In this document: in pieces, positions 1 through 14,100 of the stretch
How the letters are laid out: every line of letters starts with the position of its first letter
Position numbering within the stretch: the first letter of the stretch is position 1
NCBI RefSeq assembly: GCF_020184175.1
Contig: NC_065531.1
Location: forward strand, 29,781,213 to 29,845,212
Length of the DNA: 64,000 nucleotides
Direction of reading: 5' to 3'
Source of the DNA: Aphis gossypii
Lineage: Eukaryota > Arthropoda > Insecta > Hemiptera > Aphididae
Translations under genes and position numbers: made by a program
Notes under the pieces: generated by a model
Databases searched by the model: none
What the model saw: only the letters and a program-made list of their open reading frames with translations
What the model was told of the DNA's origin: nothing

Positions 1-1915
1 TCAAATACATATTACCAATCAATATAATATGATAATCAGTGTTCAGAAATGTTGTTATTTTTTACTTTCATGCTCGTTATTTTCGACTTTATAACCATTC
101 AAATTAATATAAAAATATGAGCTAATTATTATAATTCTAAAGAGTTCAAATTCATAACAATTTTTAGTAATTAAATAAAAATATGATAAACAATTATAGG
201 CGATTCGAATATTACTATACATTTTCATAAATATCAGATGAAATCGAGCTTAATAACAATCATTGTGCACATTATTCGATTTTATTATTAGAATTTTAGT
301 TAAAATAAAGAAATATAGAGATTTCCGTTACCTACCGGAAATGTGACAGCACAAGACTGTAGCAAGTATAGTGGTTCAGTTACACTACGAAATATGTGTA
401 TAAAAAAATAGGTATGTCTTACATTTCACCGAAAAATATGTCCAACACCCAAACCTAATCATGTACATGTATATGAACCTATATATAAATGAACCTAACT
501 GTAGATTGACATTGACAATTACATAAATATTTCATTTATTATAAAATATAATATAAAAATAGGACAATAAGTAGCTAATCGCTCTGCTATCTAGTAGGTG
601 TAAAGAGTACCTCATCATTGAGTAGGTCACTGTACCTAATGGAAGTGTTAAATTTGAACTCAATGACAGTCTGTCGACTATCAGCCTATAATCTATACTA
701 TTAAGTATATTTTATTAATTATTTTATTGGTACTTGTATTTACTAACTGTATTACCCAACTTCGACTGAATTAAAATTAACCTATTTTTCTATTGTTTTC
801 CATTTCGCATCAACTGAAATATTAAATACAAACACAATTACAGAATTTTTTAATTTTAAGTATATAGTACATTATATAGGTACTTACCTAGTTTCAACAA
901 TACATTTATAAAGATTTTACTTTATAATATCATATCAATACGATAAACACACATAAGTTTTATTTTTAAGAATGTAAAACATTATAAGTATTATTATTAG
1001 TGTTTATTGTATATTTTGAATTATTTTTTACCGCATTGGTCCCAAATAGGTAATGCAAATAATTGACGTTTTACTGTAATACAATATGTAATCAATTGCA
1101 ACTGTTATTTAAATAAACAAAAAAATATTCAATTTTCATGAACCAAAACTAAATTCATAAGTGAATCACCCCGTGGGGCCGTGGCAAACTTTTGATGTTG
1201 AATTACTTTTATTAAAAACAAATTAGTAAAATAACTATCAAAATACAATATAAAATCATCGTTATTTGATACTAGTTTAGTACTTCTTACTACTTAGAGG
1301 AGTATTTACTCTTCGTCTCTGTAACGGTAATACACTGTATGAATATGATCACTATGTGGTCTAAAAGAGTCTTTTTATATTGATTCATCTATATTTTTTT
1401 TAGGATTTACAATATAGATTTTCAAAACCATTTTTTTGACGATTTTTCGATTTTGATAACCAATGATTTTACCAATGTCCGGTATGTATAAACTCTAAAT
1501 GGATTATTTGTGAATGACTGTACTTAGTTACTATGGTATTATTTTCATACATATTATAATACAATTAATAAGGCTTGGTAATTAATTTCTAAAAAATATT
1601 ATAGAAGTAAAAAGTATTTACTACAACTTTAAACTACCTGTATGTATAATATTCCACGTTCTTAAAACGATTAAAATAATATATTACCTTAAACAATTAA
1701 AAATATTAATTTTTACCAACTAGAATAACTCTATTGTTATATTGACGTTATTATTTACGTATATAGGTGTTCAATCATTAGTGTGAAAACTCTTAATGTG
1801 ATAAAATGTTAATGTTACTTTAATTAAAATAGAAAAAACAATACCTAATAAAGAAAAGAATGTATTATAATTTTATGTCAATTTTTGGCATGTTCCTTTT
1901 GTCCTTTCTTCACAG
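1..1915. other. AT-rich non-coding DNA upstream of the DM9 exons
   Basis: No convincing coding exon, RNA gene or structured repeat is visible. The stretch must contain or precede the missing 5' exon(s) of the DM9 gene. The first visible DM9 exon starts in phase 1, so at least one short coding exon lies upstream, but I could not identify it here. Confidence 0.5.
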
Positions 1916-4387
1916 GTGGTTATGGATGGGTCCCGATGGATCAACAGCACACGCTGTTGTGGGTGCCGTGCAGTTCCGGCGATCCATTGCCCAGGGGAGC
2001 CGTACATGCGGGCACGGACAAGGGCGGTGACCCGTTGTACGCGGGTCGAGCTTTTTACGAAGGTGACTTGCTGCCAGCAAAAATAAACCCGAGTCATTCG
2101 TCGGCGTACGTGTGTTGGGGAGGCATGGAGCATGCCTTGAGCCACTTCGAGGTCAGATCAATTACTGTTAATTTTATAATCGTTTAAAACCCGTGTTGTA
2201 AATTATATTATACATACATATAGGTAATAAATGTGCCGTGTATGTATGTATATTAGCATATAGGGTGATTATGTTTAACACGTCATATTATTCTAATCGA
2301 TTGTAGTTTTTAAAAACAATATGTATACTATATAGTTTATAGTAGGTGGATATAGATATCTATAATATTATATATATTAATGGTATACGTCTTACTGTAC
2401 CTACTAGGTATACGCATTACTGTTTTTAATATTTTATTCTTTTTCTAACAATTTATGTTCTTGATTCCAATATTTTCATAAACATTACGACGTAGATAGG
2501 TATATAGACGAATGACAAATATTAAATGATAGTTTAATTAGAGTTATTTTTTTTTCATTTTTAAGTTTTTTTTAGTTTTTTTTTAAGAAGTGTGAATACC
2601 TACCTCATAAACAATAAACTATTATTCCAATATTCGACGTATTAATAAAAAAAATATCTTGTTTCGAAATATAAATAAATATGTACGGTAATGTGGTAGT
2701 CAAAAAAGAAAAATACTTAGAATAGTTGAAGATTAATAATTAAATTATTCTTATTAGTAATATAGTTAAACAATAATTAATACTTTAAATTATAAATTTT
2801 TTTAAATACAAAGTTTAAATATAAATTGACATTAATTATCAGTAGCCTGTGTTCAAATAATTACCCTATATAGCATATAGCACACTTAATATTATAGTGC
2901 ATACACTATAACGAAACGGAAACCGCAAAACGTTCACTTGTTATGAGGGGCTGCATGAATGTTCGATGCCATGCGTTATTTTAATTATTTCCATGTATAT
3001 TATTATGATGGACGTTCAATTATTTAACATTTGTACTACATACCTATTATTGTGTCTAGTACTTGGGTAACTATTCTATTTGTGTTATATTAGTACACAG
3101 GCAGCTTACATATCGTATATTATTATATTATACATATTTAGCGTTAGACCTTATTGTACCTAATCCCATTCATTATAAGTATTGTAATGCAAGATTTAGA
3201 TGACGTGTAATACATTATTGTAATGTATAATATATACAAACATTTTTCTATCATGCACAATGTTTTTCATTCTATTAAGTGTAAGCAAAAATTTTTGTAG
3301 GTGTGTAGGTCGTAGGAGTATTACAACTGTTCTCGTGGTTTTCCTTGTATATTTTAAGCACTTTATTAAAGGCAATACGTATTAAATATTATAATGCCAC
3401 TGTAAGTAGGTACTTAAAAATCCGTAGATCTCTATTTTGCTATGAATCTAATTATTTATACTCTTTATTTTTTAAAATATCTGATCATTTTAATTAGTAT
3501 TTACTCAACGAAAAGCATTTTTTGACAAGTGCGTGCGTTTTCCCAATTGATTTTCTTTAAATCCGATTTATAAAAATTATTATAACATATTATATTTATA
3601 GTATAGTGAATTGTACATTGCAGGGTAACCAATGACCATCCCACCTGAGTAGATTATGCGACCTATATTATTTATAATAATAGTTTTCAAAACATTCAAA
3701 AGTTAGCTAGTTAAACTAAAATATATTGATTAGGACCATTAATATAATTTATTAATTTATGTATTATTTTAATTAGTTGTATTCACAACTTCTATTGTTT
3801 TAACTATTGGGTAGGATAATATTAAATTTTAAATTTCAATCCCGATGTATACAAATATTTATTTACATTATTGATATAACATTTTCATTTTTTTCTTACA
3901 GGTTTTATGTCATGCAAACGTGGCATGGCAAACCGCTCAAGGAAACCATATTCCACCAAACGCTATTGTTATAGGTGCAACCGTTAACGGGGAAAAACTT
4001 TATATGGGACGCACGCTTCATGACGGAACATTAACTCCCGGAAAAGTAATATTTTACTTATAAACTTTAAACAATTAATATTCTAACGTGAATTTTATTA
4101 GTTGTACTGAAATACCAAATGGAAATTTATGATCTAAGTGTATAAATTTACCATTTGTTTTCAAATAGTAGTTGATTTTCCTATTCAGTCCAATACATCT
4201 CTCCATACTTTTTGTTTGGTCGTTCAATTGGCCGCACAAAATAATTTTTAATGTTAAATTTATTCTTGTTATTTATGTACAGATACATCCCAGCCATGGA
4301 ACACTTTACATTCCATATAACGGAGAAGAAGTATCCGTCACTGAGTATGAAATCATGATTTACCGGCCACCTATGACAATTAATTAA
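1916..4387 (+). CDS. DM9 / DUF3421-domain protein (5' partial, three exons)
   Basis: Three exons join in frame: 1916-2151 (acceptor TTTCTTCACAG, donor GTCAGA), 3902-4045 (acceptor TTTTCTTACAG, donor GTAATA) and 4283-4387 (acceptor ATGTACAG, stop TAA). Both introns are phase 0. The visible product is 161 residues. It shows two DM9-type repeats: GYGWVP at the start, the LYAGRAFYEGDLLPAKINPSH and LYMGRTLHDGTLTPGKIHPSH pair of matching cores, and a C-terminal EYEIMIYRP. DUF3421/DM9 proteins are usually small soluble proteins; some bind mannose-type glycans or respond to infection in insects and molluscs. That role is family knowledge and is not shown here. The first exon needs one base from an upstream exon, so the start codon is missing. 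An AATAAA lies at 4465-4470. The family call is firm; the specific function is unknown. Confidence 0.88.
2152..3901 (+). other. Intron 1 of the DM9 gene
   Basis: This AT-rich interval runs from the donor GTCAGA after the codon GAG to the acceptor TTCTTACAG. I see no other gene or recognisable mobile element in it. Confidence 0.75.
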
Positions 4388-4464
4388 AAGCCATAAATAC
4401 AACAACATTATATTATCTAATATTATATAATATAAATAATATGTTATGCATTGTTTAAAAAAAA

Positions 4465-4470
4465 AATAAA
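4465..4470 (+). terminator. Poly(A) signal AATAAA of the DM9 gene
   Basis: A canonical AATAAA hexamer lies about 78 bases after the TAA stop of the DM9 gene, inside an A-rich run. It is the nearest good signal and fits a short 3' UTR. Confidence 0.5.
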
Positions 4471-7370
4471 ATTGCATGCATTATTAAATAATTAACTCAG
4501 TAAATTATATATATTTATACAAATTTAAAATAGTTTTATTATCATAGGATAAGTGATGCCTTCATATTGTTTACCTACTTATTAGTTACTATACAAACAA
4601 CTATAATATATTATATGTATCTAAATAATACGCTTATTTTTGTTTTAAAATGGTCATAATTTTAATAATAATTAATCATCACAAACATTTATCCTACCAG
4701 GGATTTTGAAATACATTTATAGATTTTAATTCTTTTGACCTTATTTTTAATGATTTTGAAATAAAAATTATAGCAATTTTATTTCATACTTATTTCGTGC
4801 TAAAGAATAAAAGGTATTTATTTATCAAGCAATTAAAATATATGTCCTAAATGTTCTTATAAATATAATAAAAGACAAAGAACAAGACCATGTGCACTGT
4901 GCAGTCATCGAAAAATATATAACCTACCGATTATGATTTATTTTAATTGAAAAAAAAAATCCAAAAATAATTTTCAATTTTATGTGATGTATAGATTCAT
5001 TATAATTTAGTATAGGTAACAATAAATTATAATATTAAATTACCAAAAGAGTACTAAATTGTTATAGTCAACGACAACTGTAGTTCCTATTTTTGACTTG
5101 ATGGTTTTTGTTGTAACCTACAGATGTCGTTGTCAGTACTGGTATTACTTAAAAATTATTCTTTTAAAAAAGTTAGATATTATTATACCAGTAGCACGTT
5201 AATACTTAAATGTGTAACACTGTATACTTGTTTGCAATGTCTATATACTAGCGACAATTATAGTCAATTGAAAAATTATATATCTACATGCAGTGTAAAA
5301 AATAACAATCTTTCCTCAACTATCATAGAAGTGTATTACTTATTTACTTCTAAGTTATCTGTATAAAATTCACTTGAAAATGAATTTTACACAATTTAGT
5401 GATACACAATAATTATCAAATTCATTAATTTTTTAAACTAAAACAGAATAGGTGTAATACGTCCCTTATACGTCGCTTATATTACATTTTTGCAGTTTTT
5501 CTACACATTTTTAATTGTAATACAAAATAGACATTCTGAGACTGAATATATACAAATTTATAAAGGTTACAGTAAAAACCCTAATAAATATGTATATGGT
5601 GGTAAAATTAAAGATAGGGGATGGTGGGGATAATACGGCAGTATTATTTCTGTTCTTGCCGAGGCATGAAATAGCTGGTCCAATATTTTAATACCTAGAA
5701 ATGCAAAACTAGTAGACTGAAGTTAAATGTTCTCATACCAAAAGTATAAATATCATCTTTATACGCAATAACCCATAATAATAAGTCGAAGAATACACAC
5801 AAATTATATACTTAATTTAATTTTTAAAAAGAACATACCATTTGATAATAAATAAAATTCAGTAATTTATTATAACAATAATAAATAATAGCTGGTTTAT
5901 CAAGGTTTATATACACATAAATACATATTATACAGTATAGGTATATTATTTATACATACAAGTATTATATGAATGTACAAAAGTCTAGAATTAAAATTAT
6001 ATTAATAAACATTTTTCGGATATTCTTATTAAATAGACGGCTGAACCCGCATACCAACCATTTCATGCATAATTATTGATAATGTCTTCAGAAAACGCCG
6101 ATTATTAAAAACGTACATTTTTTGATGAAATAATAAATTTCAACCACTCAAAATCCAATATCTCTTAATGTTAACGTTCATCAAAAATATGTATAACGTG
6201 TATACTATGTATATTATATCCACTGCGTCAATGCTATAAATTATAATACCAATAACTAAAAAGTACATATAATATTATTATACATTATTTTTAAAAACAT
6301 TGCATAGTAGCTTTTATAATTTGCATAAGGCATATAAACGAATAAACGATATCCCCACAATATATATTATTAAAAAATGTTAATCATGAAACTATCATAA
6401 AAGTTTGTGCATTTTTGCGTTCCTTCATTATTCGTAGTCATAGACGGTGTATTCCAATATTTTACTACTAGTATCTGAAATTACCCAAATATTTTTTATA
6501 AATCCCCCTATATTCGAATGCAGATTCTTTGCATTTTTGCAGTCAAACAAATCAACAGTCCCCAATAGTATAGAACAGCGGTTCTTTTGCTATTAAACTT
6601 TTGAAGTACGCAACTCTTTCCAACATTTTTTCTTAAATAACCTTTGTTTTTTTTTTTTACAAAACTGTTTACAATAAATTGCATGTTATAATAACTCAAA
6701 ACGGCTTTTATGTATTACATTATTATAAACCACATAAGAAGGTATATTAAAACATTAACATATATAATTATATAGAGGTACTTATAATTTTACATAAAAA
6801 TTTAATATTTCATTTTTATTTATTTTATAAATTTAGTTTTTACTAATAAATACCAAGGACACTGCTACATTTCATTATTCCAGACATCATTTTTTGAACA
6901 TCGGGCTCAATACTCGATAACTTTAACCTAATCCGTAGTTTGGATTCTGTTTTTTGTATAGCAGAGTAGATTTTTTCACATAAATACTTATTTATTCAAC
7001 TTTGTGCAGGGGAATAGAATTACAACTTTCAAAACTTTACTTGATAGTGCTTCACACCTCTGCAACATGAGCATCGTGGACTATAGTTTAAAATCCATAT
7101 TGGTATATAGACGATATAATAGCGCTCAACCCTATAGATATATTACTATATTATAATACAAAATATGGTAGCCGTGAAAGTCGTCATTTTTTCATTTTTT
7201 GTTATTATTATTATATAATTGGTGTTTTGAGTCTTAATCGTTTCCGACCATGTAAGATTGAATTATTATAATTATACGCATTATATTATACATTATAATA
7301 TGCATCTTAAGGCGACTAGTTGCGTCCAAAATAAGTATATAAAATTATAAATACTATGCCGTCGAGGCGA
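4471..7370. other. AT-rich intergenic DNA
   Basis: Open frames here (for example 5124-5366 and 6508-6699) are short, AT-driven, and lack recognisable domains or splice context. I see no RNA gene or clear transposon. Confidence 0.5.
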
Positions 7371-8104
7371 ATTGCATCAAGGCGTACGTCAACCGCACAC
7401 ACACAAACACACATTCACACGGTCGCGCCGCGCTATCGATCGGGGGCGCGCGCGTGCTATACCGTAACGACGGATACTAGTACCTAGGTACTACACAACT
7501 CGCGACAGCGTGTTCGGGCGTGTTTGTGCGTATTTTTTTCTCTAGAAAACTAAACTTGAGTAAGACACTTTAAATAGCAATATGAAACAACAACAGTAAC
7601 AAATACAACGTCGGAGACGGTATATATATTATCATAAATGATGTGTGTCCCAGCTCGATTTATATTTTATAGTGTATGTAATAATACAATACTATAGGTA
7701 CTTAAATTTTTAATACTCGTGTAGTAATAATAATAATACATTAAAGATAATACAAATTTCAAATTATACGTGTAAATAATACCACCCCACCTCTACTATT
7801 CGCACCATTCGCTATTGGCGCCCGATTGTATATATACAGAGAAAAATAGAGAGATATCGCTGCTGTAATCGAGAGAACGTCGAACATAAGTCGCAAACCT
7901 ATCGGTCATGAATTGGGTACGAAATTGTTTTCCCGTCCGATCGCAACCACAAAGAGGGTGGCCAGTCGGCGCTGCGTGCGGCTAGCGGATATCGTATCGG
8001 CTGTTGAGGCCGGTCGAATGCGATGAGTCACCGTCGTACCGGAAGCGGTCGCGAACCCGCGAATACGAACGCGATACGCGAAGGACTGCATGGCTGAATA
8101 ATTG
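7371..8104 (+). promoter_or_regulatory. CpG-rich patch 1: candidate promoter / 5' UTR
   Basis: A sharp rise in GC and CpG (for example GGTCGCGCCGCGCTATCGAT and GGGGGCGCGCGCGTGC near 7420-7460, then again from about 7880) stands out from flanking AT-rich DNA. It ends in a short ATG-initiated exon with a GTGAGT donor at 8130. In insect genomes of this composition such patches commonly mark first exons and promoters. The direction (+) is inferred from that donor. Confidence 0.4.
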
Positions 8105-8129
8105 ATGGACCGGGAAATGGAGAAGCCAA
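8105..8129 (+). CDS. Candidate alternative first coding exon 1 (MDREMEKP...)
   Basis: An ATG at 8105 opens a 25-base segment encoding MDREMEKP, ending with one spare base A before a strong donor GTGAGT (phase 1). The first shared exon of the RUSC-like gene (29167) needs exactly one incoming base, so this exon could splice to it and give a protein of about 1199 residues. The evidence is the GC-rich context, the strong donor and the phase match, which has a one-in-three chance of being accidental. The roughly 21-kb intron this implies is long but possible. An unrelated gene or a non-coding transcript is the alternative. Confidence 0.3.
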
Positions 8130-11100
8130 GTGAGTTAAATAACATTAATTCGACGGGGGCGATTCGATCTATACTTATAAATACCTTCATGCATTTGTGT
8201 AATAATATGTGTAAAATATGGTGTGTGCGCAGCAATGTGATTATAATAATAAACAATTTATAAGGGTGGCAGAAGTAAACTTTGGATAAATTCAAGTGGT
8301 CAATTTTTTTTTCAATTTTATGTATTTATATATTTTATTAATAGGATTAGTCTGCAGCGCAAGTCGATGTAATACGTACGTGTTAAATCGCTGACAATCG
8401 ATCGAAAACTGACCTTATAACCGAGTTTTTACTCGTATATCTATTAGAAAGTCATATACCTAAATAGGTACATTATAAATTATAATGTACAATATTACCT
8501 ACGTACATTGTATAATGCATAAATACTGCACTGCAGTTTATAAACATTTGACACATTAAACACGTTACACACGCCTTATCGATTGATATCAGTAGTAAGC
8601 TACTCTGTGTCAGTATGTATAAACGTAGAACCATACAGCCATACAGGTTGTATTTTTATATTTTTATTACATACTTAGATAGACTCTTCAATCATGATGG
8701 CATGATACTAACATCATAACCAGTTTATCATAAAAAACTCAATGCCTTTTCACCACGTCGGAAATGCGAATAACATACACACCTCGTCTGATAATTCTAG
8801 TTTTGCCGATTTTGATAACGAAATGTCGTCCAGCGCCATAATAAATGTATGAGAAAATAAATAAAAACCAATATTTTTTTACTTCATAGATCTCAATGGT
8901 GTTAATTTTAATGTTGATATTATTATCACTGTATACCACGACCAATAAACACAATCCCTCATCAGACATTTTGGCATTTTGGTCTATCCCCCTTCATAAG
9001 AAAAAGCGTGAAACAAAAAATCAATAAAAACGTAACTATTGTATATGATGGCGAATGGACCGCGAATACTTTTGGCTTTTGCTTGACACAATTAAATATA
9101 ATATAGGTACAGTTATATTGCTGTATATTAATTGGTCATTATGTCTGTATACGATACTGTATTACTCTATACTATGGTAAATCAAAACAAAATAATATTC
9201 ATTTTAGGAGGTTTACCTATGTAGTACTGTATAGTACTATAGTAGTATAAAATATTAAAATTGGAGAAGTCGCCCTGTTAGGTATATAGTAAGAGTCAAC
9301 AATACCTCGTCATTGAGTAAATCAGGGCACTACAATATTGATATGTTAAATTTAAATCAGTGTAATAGGTAGAATGAAAAACAATATTATTAACAATCAT
9401 TTGAATAAAACTTTAAAGTTAAAATAAATTATACAAAATAATTTAGTTTAAATTAAAAATATTCTCAATGTTGTATATCTAATTAAAACCTATGCTGAGA
9501 GACATAAATGTGCTTATTTTAACTGTAAATTTACATTTGAAATGATCCTTGTCTTAAGTCTTAAATGGTTATATTCTATCTATCTATGCGATCCAATATT
9601 CCAGCCAATGAGATACATGCCATAAATTGTCACGTCCAACTATGACAAATTTTATATCAATATAAAATTTTTGGAATCAATGCATCTTTTACTAACATAC
9701 CGGATGTTACTCACAAATTAATCATGAAATATATTTTTTAAATAAATATTTTTGGTATACATGTATGATAAAATAATATATGATGCAATATGACGTGTCG
9801 GCATCGTATTGATATCATTTTTTATTAAATTATTAGATAATGACTATCCATTATTTAATTCTAAACTTACATACAAATCGTATATTATGTGTATAATGTT
9901 TAGCTCTTAATTGTTTGTGATATACAAAGTATATAACACGACTCTAACTTCTAAGTCTATATCAGCATATTCTTTAAGGATATTTACTATACATTGTAAT
10001 ATTTATTTTTCTATTAATAATAAATAATAATGCAGGTTGAACTAATTCTTGTCAATAACAAAACGCATATAAAATTATACAAAAATCATTTGCATCATAC
10101 AAGTTTCAAATGTCTAGCAATATCAAACCAAAGGCTAAACATTTTTTTAAACAATAATATCGTACATAAATAAATTCTCATAAAAATATTTGATGAAGAA
10201 TTTAAGTTTCTGTACAATATTATTCATTTTGCTTTTCTTCAATTATTGTGAAAAGTAGTAAAATTGATTTAGTATTATATAATATTAGAAAAACAGTAAT
10301 ACTAATTATTTTTACTTTTGATTCTCAAAAGAACCAACTGAATCCAACTTACTACCAAATACTAGCTTAGAGTTGAATATTGAAATATTTTTAATGCTAT
10401 ACAAAATCGATGACACAATACACATACATAAAATACACACTCGTCGTTATAAACCAATAATACATTCATCTCACCACTCAGCACTTTAAAAGATACATTA
10501 TAAAAACTATTATATTCATTGTTCTGCATAGCATCTAGCTAGATTAAATATAATTGATAAAATATTGTTTGTTCAATTGATCAAATTTGCCTAGTCTAAC
10601 AAAGATTGGTATAGATTTAGTTTGAAATATATATGAAATGTTTACGTTAAATTTAACGTTCATGTTACACAGATTTACAAAATCTATTTGATGTACTTAC
10701 TTCACATTTTCACCAATAGGTAACTAAAAATAAGTGTTAATTAAAAGTAATTATTTTAATGTAGGTACTATACAATTAAATAAAATCTAATTCATATATT
10801 ATGTTAATTTATATAGTTATTAATATCTATAGGTACTATAGTATAATATAATTTAGACATTTTATTAGTATAATATATTATAATATTCTATGAAATCTTA
10901 TTTATTTATCTTAGTTTCTTTTTATAATTCATTATATAGATAAAGTCGTTAAACAATAATTAAGTTAAATAATGAAAAAAAAATTAATATTTAATACTCA
11001 ATGTATTACAAAACATTATAAAACTTGAGTTTAATTATTAACAATGTATAATCAATATTTTCTGAAAGTCGATATAATAATACTTATAAGGTGTTATAAA

Positions 11101-14100
11101 CGACTCTCTCAAAACATGAAATACTACTATATTATAGTTAAAATGATACTCAATTAATTTTGAAAGTAATAAGCAATAAAACTATAAGTCTCATATTTTA
11201 TTATAACATCAATATTTTTAACTCGACGTATCCGTTTTCTATCTGTATTTTCGTGGTTTAGTAACAAATTTAAAAAAGGATTGAGTTTTTATGGTAATTT
11301 GCCAATTTAGTATTTTTTTCTAAGAGACAAGAAACTAAGAAACGCCACATTTAAAACGGTGCCAACAATTTTCGTTACTATAAAAAATACAATGCCAAGG
11401 GTTAACTACTACGTCTATGGTTCATGTTCTTCTGTTAACAAAATCTAAACGCCTATAAAAGACATGGGATTCAAGGGCGCACCCGTGATTTTTTTGTGGG
11501 AGGAGGGACTTTTATTATTATATGAGTTATGACATTAATTTATAATTTCATGTTATTATAAGTTTTAAGCTTATAAATCATTATTGTTCTGAATTAACTA
11601 CTTTATTTTTTTACTTTTTTTATTGATAGCCTTAAGTTAGAACTAATACAGCTCAACACCCTGCTTTGTTATACTTATTACTTACCTAGTTTCTTATTTC
11701 TTATTTTAATTTCTTATTTAAAACAATTATTCCTTCCCAATATTTTTTATTTTACGACCACTTTGTAAATTTTCAAAACTCTCAATACCTAAACCCCACC
11801 CCTTTAAATTAGAGTTAAAACAACCTTTTTTTTAGTGAGGCATACAAATAAATTTTACAATAAACTATGTATTATACAATTAATGACTTTTTTATTGTTT
11901 TATTATTTTAAAAATAAAATATGAATCAACTTAATATTAATACTATTAGTTTTATATTTTTGAATACAATTATTTTTCTATAAGTAAAACTAATTTAATG
12001 AGAAATTTGAGATTGTTTTTTTTCACCAAACCCATAATCCGTGGGAATATTTTTGATAACGAGCAACCACGTATATCATTTTCCACTTTTAACCTATTTC
12101 TTTGTTTGCTTTTTATTTACAAAATAGTGGATTTTCCTGACTCACATTATAAAGTACTCGATGGGCTACTGTTCCAAGATTAATTTATTGTTTTCAATTT
12201 TATCGATTATAAAATGAAATCATTATTTTTATAACAAAAATTCTTATTATTTCATCATCACTATATTTCGTGCAGTACCTAAATTTCCCCTCTGGAATAC
12301 TTCACCCTAGTTAGGAACCACTCACTTAGAACAATTCACAGTATAAACTTGAACATTTTAAAAATCAATGATAAGAATGATCTAAACATTCTAAACACAT
12401 ACACAACTTAACGTTGTGTTTGTTATGTAAGGTATCTACTGCATGGATATTTTATTATTTTAAAATTGATGCAAATAAAACGTGTTTACTAAATCCTAAA
12501 ATTTATTTTACAATTTAAAAATTTGTTTTTTGATATATTTTCAACAACTTGTCTTTGACAGTTAGACGAAGGTCTTTTACATGGCTGCTGCATTTATATA
12601 AGTAAATAACCAATAATTTGTGTACATTTTACAATGATTCTAAAATTTTAATAACTTTTATTATTATTTGTTATATAGGTACTAATTAAAATAAGCCTTT
12701 ACTTATGTTATTTTAATACATACGAATAATACATTATCAGAATATATAATATGTATTATATACTGTATATATATATATTTATGCTGACATAACAATACAA
12801 TGCATATTATTGAATATTGCATTAACTGTCAACAAGATGGTAAGTAAATAATAATATTTTAGGGTTCAAACAAAACTATATTTATAGTTCTTATAATAGT
12901 TTTGTGTAATGATAATATATTTTTCAAAAATTATTATTTTATAAAACACCGTAAAAATAAATTTATAAGGTTTAACTGAATACTTTTTTTACGATTTCAA
13001 CATTTAATGTTAACAGTTTTAATATGATCCCATAAAAACCCATAAATCTCAGAATGTTTAAAATATTTAATTGTTTAATTGTTTTAAAAATGAAACCACT
13101 TAATGTTAAAACTCCTAACATTTGCATTTATTGATGGGTTCGTGGGTTCAGAACGTCTAGATTTTGATTAAAATGGAAATATTTCTAATTTTCTTTGTAA
13201 TATTTTAATTATTATAAGACTGTATTCTTCACTAAATAAAATTTTTACTTTCATAAGTGCATTGTTAAATCATTTTTGTAATCTTAATAAACATTTAATG
13301 ATTTTAATGTACTATAATTATATTTTATTATATTATGAAAATAATAGCTGAAAACAAAATATAACCCCATGAAAAAAATAATTTGATGTATTTTATTAAA
13401 TAATAATGGTTATTGATCAGTATTCAATAATTAATTGATAAAAATGGAATTTACCTAATATTTAATGAAAATTGTTTGAATAAATAAATTAAATTCTATA
13501 ATATCTTTTCTCTTATATTACAAATTATGTATAATAAAAATGTGAAACTTAAATGTGTACCATATGTTAACATAATACAAAATATAAAAATAATTATATG
13601 GTATTGTGCCAGATGTTGGATTATTTTTATCCATATTATTTTTCATTTGGCGCGAAATAAGAGCGGGAAAATGTAGAAATATAACATAATATTTTATTAT
13701 GATTATGAATGTAAATATTTGGTACTTAAGATCTTCAATTCTCCATTGATTGGTTATTGATAAACTAACATGAAATTATTATAGCTTATATTTTATAAAT
13801 TATAACAAAATTAAGTATGAACCATTAAGCAAGTATAATTCGACAATATTAATGTTATATTATGCTATTGAGTATTGATGACTAAAGAATCATTCTTAAC
13901 AATATTAAATAATGCCATAAGTTGTGTAAATTAGTTACATCACAGGTACTTAACGACAACAGTTTGATACATTGATACCTGATTCATATTATTGAGAATT
14001 TGTATTCTTTATAATTTAACCACGATAACTGATGTATTTAATAAAGAAATTATTAAAATAAAAACAACAGGCATGCATCTTGGTTTTAAAATAAATTTTA

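Noticed and set aside
1873..2145. 90-codon minus-strand ORF over the first DM9 exon
   Set aside because: It is the antisense shadow of a well-supported DM9 exon and has no domain.
4172..4234. ATG-initiated start for the last DM9 exon
   Set aside because: The frame 5' of 4283 is intronic; the acceptor at 4283 continues the DM9 repeat in frame from 4045.
7906..8295. 129-codon minus-strand ORF in CpG patch 1
   Set aside because: It has no domain, half is CpG-island sequence and half AT-rich, and the plus strand has a better donor. It is likely compositional.
11460..12320. Possible transposon remnant including the 61-codon ORF at 11998-12183
   Set aside because: No terminal repeats, target duplication or protein similarity could be seen.
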